DNA from: Oscheius dolichura
Lineage: Eukaryota > Nematoda > Chromadorea > Rhabditida > Rhabditidae
Length of the DNA: 64,000 bases
NCBI GenBank assembly: GCA_932521035.1
Contig: OW051493.1
Location: 7,254,001 to 7,318,000, forward strand
Direction: 5' to 3'
Shown: positions 11,726-22,800 of the stretch, piece by piece
How the letters are laid out: each line of letters starts with the position of its first letter
How positions within the stretch are numbered: the stretch's first letter is position 1
Notes under the pieces: generated by a model
What the model was told of the DNA's origin: nothing
Seen by the model: only the letters and a program-made list of their open reading frames with translations
The model's database searches: none
Made by a program: the position numbers and the translations under genes

Positions 11726-12613
11726 GGTTTACCCTTAAAAAGTACAATCTTATCTTGTTTAAAGGAGAAAGATCAAGGCGCCGAAAGGCGAACGGACGGG
11801 GGTGCCGTTCGCGGGTGCACCGAGGGCAAAATAGCAGAGAAATCGATATTCTGCTAGCCGGCTCTCTGTCGCGGCCGGTTGACCAGAACACGCGTGAACA
11901 CAGAACACAAATAACAGCAAAAGCAGTAATAAGCAGTAAAAATAGGATGGGAGGAGTAAAAATGGGGAGGGGTTTCCTTTGTTTTGGAGAGGAAGGGGGA
12001 CAGATATGGGGGAGAACATGCGCCGAGGAAGAAAGAATCATAAGACCCAGCTGTCTTCTTGGTTGACTGTGCTTATCAGCTGGGACTATCGCCTCTTTTT
12101 TCTGGCCAGGAGGGCCTTTCTTTTGCCATTACGATGGAACTTTAACAGACTTTCTAGACACATTCTGGTAATTTCGAGGACTCTGGTAGGAGCCATGGAA
12201 ATGAGAAGGGCCAGACTAGAACCAGCTGTTTTTTTTAGAAATAAGCGGGCACAGGCGGGAGTAGCCATAGCAACAAGGGAACACGGATGATAACGGCAGA
12301 ATCTTATGATACCAGGGAGAAAAAAAGGAGCGGAAAACAACGAAAGAGAGCGACGAGTAAAGCCGACCCGATACCGCTCCTACTTTTGTAGGTGCCTTCC
12401 GTCAAACCAGGCTGGCTGAACATTGAATATCTTTACTTTACAGTGCTCCTCTTTATGTAGAAGAGTTCTCTTCAAGTGGGAAACTCAGAGAAAAGGCTGG
12501 CCGACTGCTGGGACGGCGAACCTGGTCGAGGCCCTCTCCAAGACTTTCTAACCACAAATTGGATACGTTTATTGACAAACAGCTTAGATATAAGAGGATC
12601 TCGAGGCTTTCGT

Positions 12614-13379
12614 TCATTTCTTTCCCTTGTTCTTCTTCTTCCTCCTTTTATTCTTCTTCTGGAACGTGACTCCCGAAGTACTTGGCCTTATGTCGGTGTC
12701 CTCTGAACCGTCTGATGCATAAGGAGGAAGTCTACAATAACCAGTTATTGATTGCTCAGAAAACCCCGATACCTGTCGTCATCGTACAGGTCGCCTTCTT
12801 CTACCGCTCCTTGTTTCAATTCCTCAAAAGCCTTTACCAGCTCGTCTTTGTCTTTGCCCTCTTCTTTATTGCTGCTCCAAGCGTGGAGGATGGTTTCCAC
12901 CGCGCCGAGTTTCCTCTGGAGCCGGAGGGTCTGATCCATCAGACCGTAGCGTTCCCTCTTGAGAACCCTATTCTCCGCCATCACATCCAGATGAAGTTCT
13001 CTGATATCCACAAGTTGGAAGATTTGAGCACCCCTGGAGAATAGAGGAGGAATACGCCAATCTAAAATAACTAGTGGTAAACTCGCACCAAGGGGAAATA
13101 TTCAGAATTGAGCAAACTTACCGATGGCATAGGTTTTCCGACAAGGACAGTCACAGTCATAGATCGGGGCAGTTGCCACGAAGCCATTTTTACTGCAGGG
13201 GACGAAGGCATAGACGATGTCCGGGGGCAGGGCGCGCAGCGGCTGGGCGCAGGGGCAGTCCTTCCCATGATCGGCCTCCGGCTCTTCGCCCGGAGAGGAA
13301 CTACGACCTGAAACGGAGACTAAAAAGATATGTCAAGGAAAGAAATAATACCTGGAGAATGTCCGCTACAAACAGGCAT
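12614..13379 (-). CDS. Cys-containing coiled-coil protein with Lys-rich tail, unknown family (206 aa)
   Basis: Four exons with agreeing phases: 13352-13379, 13122-13307, 12773-13061 and 12614-12731, for 621 nt including the TGA. Start MPVCSGHSPG. Residues about 25-70 contain a cysteine cluster (KDCPCAQPL, then AFVPCSKNG, then YDCDCPCRKTYAI) that could bind a metal or form disulphides. Residues about 85-160 are a charged heptad-like helix (RELHLDVMAENRVLKRE, MDQTLRLQRKLGAVETIL, DKDELVKAFEELK), a probable coiled coil. The last exon ends in a lysine/arginine-rich tail (QKKNKRRKKNKGKK), a possible nuclear signal. I do not recognise the family. The start lies 514 bp from the first identified mpz-1 exon on the other strand, so the two may share a divergent promoter. 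Confidence 0.7.
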
Positions 13380-13892
13380 CTTGAATAAAAAATAAATGGA
13401 AAGCGAAACGGTGACCTTTGGAATAAGGAGACGCGAGGGTGGTTGAATAACCTTTCGAAATCGGAAAAGCTGGAGTTAGAGCACGAAAAATCACTACCAT
13501 TATGTGGACAAGCCGGGGAAGAAAGAGACGCTCAAAAATAACAAAAGGCTGTAAGAAACTGGTTGATGGCCAGATGAAGGAAAAGGGTCTCGGTGATTTG
13601 TAACGGTAAAACTGGGCTTTGCTAATTTCTGATGATGATGACCAAATAATATTTACTTATCGAAACGACCTGATGGATTTACCAAATCAAAAAAGGCAGA
13701 AATTTTGAGATTTTGGGGGATAGGGCGGAAAGTAGAGCGCTCCTTACGCTGCAGCAAGCCCATAGGATCTGGGGAAAAGCTTGTTTGGCTTCGGAAGAAG
13801 GGCAATTAGTGGAGTTTTTTGACTGCTACAGTTAGACAGCTACACAGTTATTCAATTTTTATTCCGATTGTAGTTATTTTCTTTTTTTTCAG
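13380..13892. promoter_or_regulatory. Divergent interval between the coiled-coil gene (-) and mpz-1 (+)
   Basis: About 513 bp between the two genes. It must hold the promoter of the minus gene and perhaps the start exon of mpz-1: ATG at 13574 (MKEKG, ending 13586 before GTCTCGG) would join exon 13893 in the correct phase, but that donor is weak. A copy of the GCTACAGTTAGACAGC motif lies at 13825-13840, and a strong polypyrimidine acceptor ends at 13892. Confidence 0.4.
13825..13840 (+). repeat. Dispersed motif GCTACAGTTAGACAGC
   Basis: One of five copies of a GGCGCCACAGTTAGACAGCC-like word in the window (also 14352, 42001, 61548, 63189). Confidence 0.6.
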
Positions 13893-16800
13893 AGGAGCAG
13901 AGGGTGCGCGCAGTTCTGCGTGAATTGAGCACACGCGCCGAGAGCGTCGAACTTCGAGAGGATTGCAACCGGCTTCACAAATTGCTAGACGATCCCATCT
14001 TCCGGCGAATAAGTCAGAAGGTATTTCTCTTCCTTTCTCTCCCGTTTCCCCCGAAAAAGAGGTTTTTTCGTATAGCAACATTACGTATGATTGGCCCCGG
14101 CGCCTGAAAACAGACGGTGGATTGGTTTATTTCCCCAAATGCAAAACATCTGGTTTTTCGCATGCTTCTTTTCGTCACAATAACTAGATGTTCGGGATGT
14201 CCTTTTCCCCACCTCCTCATCCCCGACGAAAATGGGGAAAGTTGTATAAAATGAGAATTTTTCAGTCTCTCGACAGGGAAGCTGCCGCCGCCAAAGTCAG
14301 GGAGTGTGTTTGTAAGTTCTGTTTTTATTTTCCTTTAAAATTCCCTGTCAAGCCACAGTTAGACAGCTAGTGAATGTAAAAAATACTGTAGAGTAAACCG
14401 ACAAAGGCTAAACTTCCGCTTTCCAGCCACAACTGGCCCCCTGGTTGACAGATTACGGGCAGCCGTAGAAAAAGAACTCGTAGCAGAACTCAAGGAGAAT
14501 CAGGTAAGTTCTATTCTTCTCCAAAAGAAGACAGAAATATTATAGAGGCTCTACTTTGTCGAGTTAAACCTCGACGAGCTCCGACCGTCATTCCTCGACT
14601 CTGGGGAGGACAGTCTCCTGATTGTTGGACCCAAGGACATCAAAGCGCGGTAAGGGTCATTTCCCTCTTCTTTTTTGGCCCCCTCCTTCCTTTTTCTCCC
14701 GTTGAGCCAATTGGCAAAAGTGCACAGCTTATATTCCATCATTCGGGGTTTTATTGTCTCTTTCTTTCGTGTCTCACTGCCCCGAACGACCGCCGGGAAA
14801 GACCCTACTCCTTTCTAATCAACGAGGAGCCCTGTTCCCTTCATATTGAAATGAATAGGAACATGTCTCTTTTATCGGATTATTGTTTTTTTCCATCTCC
14901 TCTCGAATGCCTTTTCTTTCTTTTTCTCCCAGAAGGAATCACTTTTTCTACCAGGGGATCCGTCTTCCTCCGCTCTCCTTCGCGCATACATAAGCCACGT
15001 TTTCTTTGCCGAGAAGAAATGTTTAAAGCATGACTTCCACTTTGAACGTTCTTTGAGGGATCAGCCACTCCGCTCTCCTTAATTTTTACAACAATCTGTA
15101 TGACTTGGTCCATCATGGGGGTATAACCCAGGGCAAAACCCAGCCCTACCGAACCTCGCAGCCTTTCCAAATTTCCTTGGAGCCATGCCAAAAGTTCCCA
15201 GTCTTGGAAAATATGAACCGATGTGCTCAGCAGGTCGGAATCACGGCTGACCCGATCTGATGAGAGCACCATTAGGAACAACAACTACGTAACAAAACCC
15301 CGAAACGATTTCAGTGTTTGTGGTATTTCGGGGAGTATTTCCTGATTTGTGGGCTTGTCAACGGATCTGGTTGAGCCTGTCCCTGAAATCTCGGACCGGG
15401 CTCGACCTCTAGTTCGGAAACTTTGCTGCCTTTAGCCTGAATGGTCCACGGTCCAGTCAAGAGCCAAAAGCGCGACTCAAAATCCGACCCGGTCCGTCTC
15501 CGGGTCACCTAGACACTCGACCCGAAAAGCTCACCTAGAAATACGTCATACACGTCTGTCTAATGTGACCTCTCTCGCAAAACCATAACGAATTCAGGTG
15601 AAAGAGTACGTACTACGTGATCCTCACGTATTCCCCTCATTCTTTTTCCGCCTGTTACGTAGTTTTACCTTATTTTTCGCTGAAAATATGACGAATCTGG
15701 TGACATACCTGCTTGTTTATGACGTAGTCGTGGGTTCCCCTCGTTATTTCCTGCTTGTTCTTTCCACCACTACTGTTCAAATCTCGAGGGGGGATATCCT
15801 CCTCGTCTCCTCCTACTGCTGCCCTCTATTTGAACAAAGTCCGCGAGGTGGGAAATTTGAGCTATTCATGAGTTGAAAAAAAGAAGTATGCAGCAGCGAC
15901 AAATCGCCTGACTCCCGCTCCCTCTCTTTTCCGTTTCCCATGACGCTGTTGCGGCGGGAGAGAGGGCCGTCGACCCTTGCTTTTCCTCTTCCTCCTCCCT
16001 CTGATCCCCTCTCCTTCCTCTAATCACCGGCCACTTCAGTAGCAACTCTCTCCCTCCTCCTCTCCCTCTTTCCCTAACGAGTGAGCCCGAGTGGGGGTGG
16101 TAAATTCCCATGGCGGGAGGGGGAAAGAGCGAAAGAGAGAACCAGTCAGTCCGAATTCAGAAACTTTTCCTCCCGCCTATTTATAGCTCTTCGCCTATTT
16201 CCGAACATTCCGCGCAAGCTTCGCCGCCAGAATTGGAAATTTCACCAGAAAAAGACGTAGAAAGTCGCGTGGTTGTCAACTGTGGCGCGGATTAGTGATA
16301 ATTTAGGGGCTTCCGGATTAGATGGGCGGGCATGGTCTACAATAATCTTCCCGGTAGAACAAGCTGTTTCTTTAAATATGTTCCTCTTGGTTTAACTAGC
16401 ATATTTTTGTCATCCTGCTCCTTGGAAAAATGGTCAATAATTGGTCTTTTCACTCCCGAAAGGGTTAATGATGCCCTCCTTGAAAAAGGCCCCATAATGG
16501 CTCTAAATTGTAATGCTTTGACTTTTTCCCTGCCCTTCATAATGGCCAGTGTGGCATCCTTTTTCCGTTCCCCTCCTCCTCCTAATTGTCAGGGTCACTT
16601 CTGTCACCCCGAGGTCTCCTAATCTAATCCGTCTCTCTATCTGCTGCCCCTCTCCCGCGCCCCTTTCCCGGAACTTTATGCTCTCTCTTCTCCCTTTATC
16701 CTCCTTCTTCGAGAGGTCAAAACAAAAACAACTGGGGGGAGAGACCTCTCTCCTTAGTGAGTATTCGCCGAGCTCATTTTCTGACCCTCAGGGCAAGGAA

Positions 16801-19800
16801 GAGGCCCGAGCACACACACACACATTGTAATTAGCGCTAATCTATTCATTGCGTCTGTTCCATTGTCCGCCAAGTATCTTTCGGGCTCTGCCGGCCCATC
16901 ACCTCCTTATAGAGCTGAGGGTGGCGGCAAATTAGGTCAGCCTAATTGATTATAATCTGTGGTTGTTAATTAATTTTCTAGAGGTCTTCAACCGCTTTAG
17001 ATTTAGAGCATGTTTACTCATCGGCCAGTATAACTCTGAACCACTGCTAATTCCCAGAGAAAACTACAAAAAAGAGGATGTTTTGAACCGGCCGGATGAG
17101 CCAAAGACATCCATCATTTTTCGTCGCCATTCCTAGACATTTTAAATGCCAGCCACGCGTCTCTTTCCTTGTGCCTTCTCAATGTTCATGTTTGCATATG
17201 TTTGCTCTTTTCTGGCTAAAAATGGTTGGTCCTGAAACGACTTTGATTGTCGTCTCAGTACGGTAGTTAGACTATAGTCGCCTCAGAACCATGGTAGAAA
17301 GACCCTAGAACCCCAACGAGAAGGGGCTCCCAATTTGAGTCAGGATAGTCATAACCTCGTTTTATAGCCATTCCCTGTTCGTCCTCTAATTAATCGTAAC
17401 TTTGGAGTTCCTTGCTGCATCCTCTAGTAACTGGGGGTGATAACATGGACAGGACAGGACAATAACTCATGAGGATGCCTCCAGGATCAATTAAACCAGA
17501 ATCGCCATTTGCTACCGTAACCCACGGCACCGGCAATATGAAACGGTCCCATTTGTAGCCAGGTTGTTATTCCCATTAATCTTTGTTGTTGCTCTCACCG
17601 GGGCTTCCCTCCTGCAAAAAAAGGGAGTGACTGCTGCTAACGTCATCTGCTTATTGCCGTCTCTTTCTGTTCCATTCTTTCCCCCCAGGTATTTTTTGCC
17701 CCCATCCGGTCCCTTACTTTATACTCTCTCTCCCTCCCACTGTCCCCCCTGCCAATTAGCATACGTTCCTTCCTGCCCTCCCTGCTCCCAGAGGCCACCA
17801 CCCGCCTGTTGTTCCTTGAGCTCAGGTTTCATATATTCCTCCATCCGCCTTTCCGAGTTTATTATTATACCGGGGCGACCCTTATTCTGGGAGAAACGTC
17901 TGCCCCCGGGGGTCGGGTAATATATAAGGATCACGAAGGGAATTAGAAGAATTTGTCATTTTAAAGAGCCCAGAAAAGAGAGACCACATATTGTCGGCCA
18001 TACGGGCTATACACGGCCTCTTCCTCTAAATAGACGTCATTTGTTCTTCTCCCCTCCTCGGGTTGTGGCCCCGGCACATGAATGCCCCATCAAGTATTCA
18101 TGGCTCAAGCAGTGTCTTCCATTTTGCTGTTCCCCCTTTTTCTCGTCCTTCTCTCTCTCCCTCTCCGGCTCCCCTCCCTCTCTCTTCCCATTGGCGGCGT
18201 CAATTTCAGATTGTGGTGGTTCAGTTGTGTGTTTCGAGCAAATTAGTCAGTCCTAGTCCAATCATCTATCTCTGCTCTTCGCCTCTTTGCTTTCCCTGGG
18301 TCCCCGACTAGACCACTTCATTTAGTGGAGTCCCGTTTAACCACATCTATCTCTTATTTTGCCTTTTTAAAGCGGCGATTCCTGGAATTTTCCTCTCCTG
18401 AAATGTAAAAAATGGTCCCTACAACCATTCTAAACGGTCGATCTCATCTCTACGTGAAATTTGGAAACTTGACCTGTCTCGGATCCATTGGTTGCGTGTA
18501 TTTTGGTCACTGGATAGTTTAGCAAACTTTATGGGACACTACCATTTCGTTCATGGAGATCGCCGGCCTTTTGGCCCCGTGTGATCACTGACATGTTCCT
18601 CGGCTCGTGTCTAACGAATACTTCATAAAAAATGGCTTCTTTCTCGATGAAACGGGCGTCTGGGAAGGTGTCTCTATCTTGAACTCGGGGAAAAAATGGC
18701 TGCGACCCTTTGGAGGGCATCCTAATCCCTCGCTAAATCCTCCCGCTTGAAAGTACGCACTTTCTCTTTCGACTTTCGGCTATTTCCCATACTTCTAGAG
18801 TCTCATAACGAACTATATTTAATAGTAGAAATTATGTAACTTTTCGTTTTCAGCACCTCGGGCCGTCTCCGAATCGGTGATCGTATTCGGGCTGTGGTGC
18901 TCGTCGAGAGCAATGCGTCGCAGCCGTCTACACGACCAACTTCACCAGCAGCCACCGACGGGAGACGAAGAAGTTCGACGAAGGAAAAAGAACAGCAGAG
19001 ACGAGACTCGGCCGCCACAGTTCCGCAGTTAATACGACGCCCCACACCGCAGCAGTTGTCATCGGTTGCCGGCGGTCGAATAGCTCTCGCTTCTGTACGA
19101 GAATCAGCAGCCATGGTGGTGAGTACGGGGGGTTATTTTCTACTTTTATCCGCTACCCCCTGCCCCCCTCCCGTCTCCTACGCGTCACCTGTGGTTGCCT
19201 GCTCATCAAACCCGTATCCTCTTCATTTCCTCCTGGCCATTGCACCTGTTTCGCTGTTTTTAGCCTCTTTTTGCAGCTTTTCTCTGATTTTCTCACAATT
19301 TATAGAAGAGACTTGGTAATATAGAAAGTTAAGAAGGTTCTAGAAATATAATAAAAAGAGAAAGATACCTCCAAAAGTCGCAGCTGTCACAGCACCGCTC
19401 AGGTTCGGGTTTCACTGTGTCACCCCGCCTCGAGCTGGCCTCTTTTCTTTTTCTCTCTCCGCTATGACACGAGGTTGTTTTCCGTCCTTCCTGCTTTACT
19501 TTTTCGGGTTTTAATCTTCTCTTCCAAAGGCGGAAAATTGCGCATAATGGAAACGACAGGCCCTCGCGTTATACAACACCTTTTTGGCTCGTTACTTCCA
19601 TTTTTTTACGTATGGGTACATATTCTGCTTTGAACAGACTAATTCTAGAAAAAAACCGGGGCTTCCCCCAGTGTGGAGAAAGAGTGATAGCCATAAATCA
19701 TGCTGGAAGCACCACAAGATTTCATTATAGCCCTCATTCTTGGCTATTCTTCGCTTTTCCGTTAAATCTGGCCATATGGTGACGTTCTCTCCCTACTTTT

Positions 19801-22800
19801 TTGGCTTATGTACTGATTTAATAATGCTAGATAGAAAGTTCTTTAAAGGTTTTCCCTTCAAACCCCTGGGCATCTCCTTAGGATTTGAAAAATTGGGGTA
19901 AAGGGCAGAAAGGCGAAAAACAGAGGAATAGTGGTCTTTGTCCCGCGAAAAGTCTAGCCACCTTTAATCTTTTGCTTCTTTTCTTTCTATTTTATGACTG
20001 GGTTAAACGGAAGGAAGTTCGACTGAACAATGCCCAGTTAGAGGGAGGGGGCGACGGGCGGTTTGATTCGATTCGTGCGATGATCGTCTTCGCCGGCTGT
20101 GTGAGTACTCTCCTCCACCTAGGGTTCTTAATTCCCTGCTTAACATGGTCCTTCCCTTAAAATATCTTCCCCTTTCAGCTGTCAGGCGATTGGACGCAAG
20201 TCGAAGTAATCCGGCTGAGCACCGAGGGAGGTGCCAGCCTCGGGTTTGGTATTGTTGGAGGAGCGTCGACGGGTGTCGTCGTGAAGACGATCCTCCCCGG
20301 CAGCCCGGCAGACAAGGTTCGAGTCTCTATTTTTAAGATTAAAGGACTGTTCTATTTTTAGGATACGAGGCTACGACCAGGAGATCACATTCTACAGATC
20401 GGGAATGTAAGCACCCACGGGATGAGCAGCCAGCAGGTAGAGCCGTTCCCTTACAGTAATATATCGACCCTCTAGGTTGCTTCCATCCTCCGACAACAAG
20501 AATCTCTGGTCGAGATGATAGTTGGCCGTCCCATCAATTATGCAGACCGTCCTCCTGACACAGCTGGTAGGTTCTGGGGGGACTATTCTTTGGCTTGGGG
20601 AGGAGGGAGACCCGGTTAAATGGAAAATACTCTAACCACTTTGAGACGAAGAGGAAATGGGAAAAGGGACTCCTTCTTCCGGGCTTGGGCAAAGTCCCTT
20701 ATGGGCTTTGCAAAATTAGACAAATTGCATTGTGGACTCTCCTCTTCTTCGTCGTCGGCGGCCAATCATCGCTCCCACCCCAAAAGCTCGTCCCTTCTCG
20801 TCTCCCGGCTGTTTTTATTCTTTAAAAACTTGGACTTTTTCCTGTTTAAAGACGAATTTCCAGAGTGCTGGACGATGGCAACCCGCGCCGCGTTGAACTC
20901 TCAAACATTGGAGGAATTCGTCCAACGGGCTGGCCGATCCTCTCCACCGTCGACTTCCACGACGAAAACCCCGGAAGATACCATTCTGGAAAGGATTGAC
21001 GAGGCGGAACACCTGCATAATGAAGAGGAGACCGAGGCGAAAGAGGAGACACGATCCCAAGGATCTAAAAAGTCAGGTAAGCTCGCTCCATATTCATTTT
21101 ACCGTAAGGGAAGAAGAGATCTCGTTGTCCCTTCCCTTTTAATCCGGCCATGTGCCAAAGAATGAATTCTATTAGCCGTCCTGTGTCCAGTCGTCGGAGA
21201 GGCTTCCCCTTATCCCTTCCCTCCCGCCGTCCAGCTAATTATTCTGCCTAAAAAATGCGCAAACACCCTCTCGCCCTCTCCCGAGGAGTTACCCTTGTGT
21301 CGCCATTGGGCCAGCCCTCTTCGAATAACTTTTGTTCGGCACTTTTCGCCCTTTTCAATGCTTCCAATTCCCTCCCTCAAGATTCAATTTAACAACGGGA
21401 TTTTACTCGTTCTCGGCTATAAATATAGATATTTTTATAGTAGAAAGTCGAAAGACGAGCGCGGCAGGAAGAGTGAGTCAGAACGGGCATCAGCCAGCAA
21501 CACCCAGCACGTCGAAGGGATCCAGGGAGGGAGCGGCCGCAGAGGAACAGAGAAGGACGTCGCACAACAGGAGAATATCACTTCATTCAGGTGGGGAAAC
21601 ACTTCTTATTGTCCAAAAAACGAGTCAAGGGAGGCCTTTCCTATACGTGGGTTCGCATCGAGTCGAGCGGTTTCTGGGTCCCGCTTGATTCCTCTTGATC
21701 CATTGGCGGCGAGATTGGCCTTTTTTACTTCAAAATTAACCATTTCAGCCCAGAGAATTGGTTTAGATTGTTTAGATCTCCTTTGAGTATTATTGGGGGG
21801 GGGGGGGGGGGGGGGGGCCGACCTACAGATACCAATGGGTCGGATCCTAATAAGTCCCAGTAAAATTCCCATGGGTCAATTGCCTTGTGAATGTTCTTGA
21901 GCATAGTAGACCGTACGGAAGAGGAAGTGATGAAAAATGGAGGGTACCCAGTGCGAGCCACTACAAACTTCCCACCACTACCAGTCTCATTTCAATTCGC
22001 CTAGCTCTATCCGTCTGGCCGGCTATTTATGGTCCCCGTCATGTATTTTAGTCGCGCGGTTGTCCCATTCCCTAGTTATATGACGTCGTGTCGACGGCTG
22101 CCTAGCAAAGAGAGGGTTCCTCCCGTCTCCCATAAAGTATTGTTCCGCTCTCTCCCTCTCGGAGACAGATGTCTAATAAAACAGAAGGGCTATTGTCCTT
22201 CAATTGTAGCAGTTATTCAAGTTCAAAATAGGAAATAACTGCTGTCTCCGCGGTTCTGTTCTCCTGGGAACTCTAGTCATTTTTCAATTTTAACTAGGGG
22301 AAGAGGAGTCTCTTGTCCTGTTCCTCTCGGAATAGCGACCTTTCCCTTCTTTTACTCCCGGTGACAAGTGGCCGGAGAGCAATGTGACCTGACGTGAAAT
22401 CCTATCCTTTCCCATCTCACACCCGTCGCCGCCTTCTCGGGAAAGAGTGAGCCATCCGTGGGCCATTCGGGGTCTACTCTCCTTCGCCCCTTTCCCACCT
22501 ACTTTTTCATCTCTGTTCCCCCATAAATGGAATCCCCTTTAAATTTATTGCGTCTCCTTAAAAATAGCCTATTTCCAGGTACTTCTGTCCCCGAGGTCCC
22601 GTGTAATGGGGGACCACGCACCCCGACAACATCTCGCATCTCGTTGCGAACACTTCAAGAAATGGTAGGGACCTTCTTCCCTTATAAAATATAATAATTT
22701 AGGCTTTGACCGTATTTCTAAAAGAGAATTGGATCGAGAAGCCATTTGAGACAGTCTATGTTACCCTGGAAAGGGATCCGGCCCTTGGGCTCGGGATTAC

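Larger units (their letters stand above)
13893..19118 (+). other. mpz-1: mpz-1 N-terminal block: L27-like region and degenerate PDZ
   Basis: Exons 13893-14020, 14266-14311, 14427-14503, 14546-14649 and 18854-19118. The first encodes [19 protein letters not shown] followed by [10 protein letters not shown], the spacing of an L27 heterodimerisation helix set. Exons 4-5 read [18 protein letters not shown] and later [16 protein letters not shown], which looks like the first and last parts of a PDZ with the middle missing. Either an exon in the 4.2-kb intron was not seen or this domain has decayed. Confidence 0.6.

Noticed and set aside
14880-15284. 134-codon minus frame in an mpz-1 intron
   Set aside because: Contains some helical-looking sequence but no domain, no splice partners and a position inside a long intron; could be a relic but cannot be supported.
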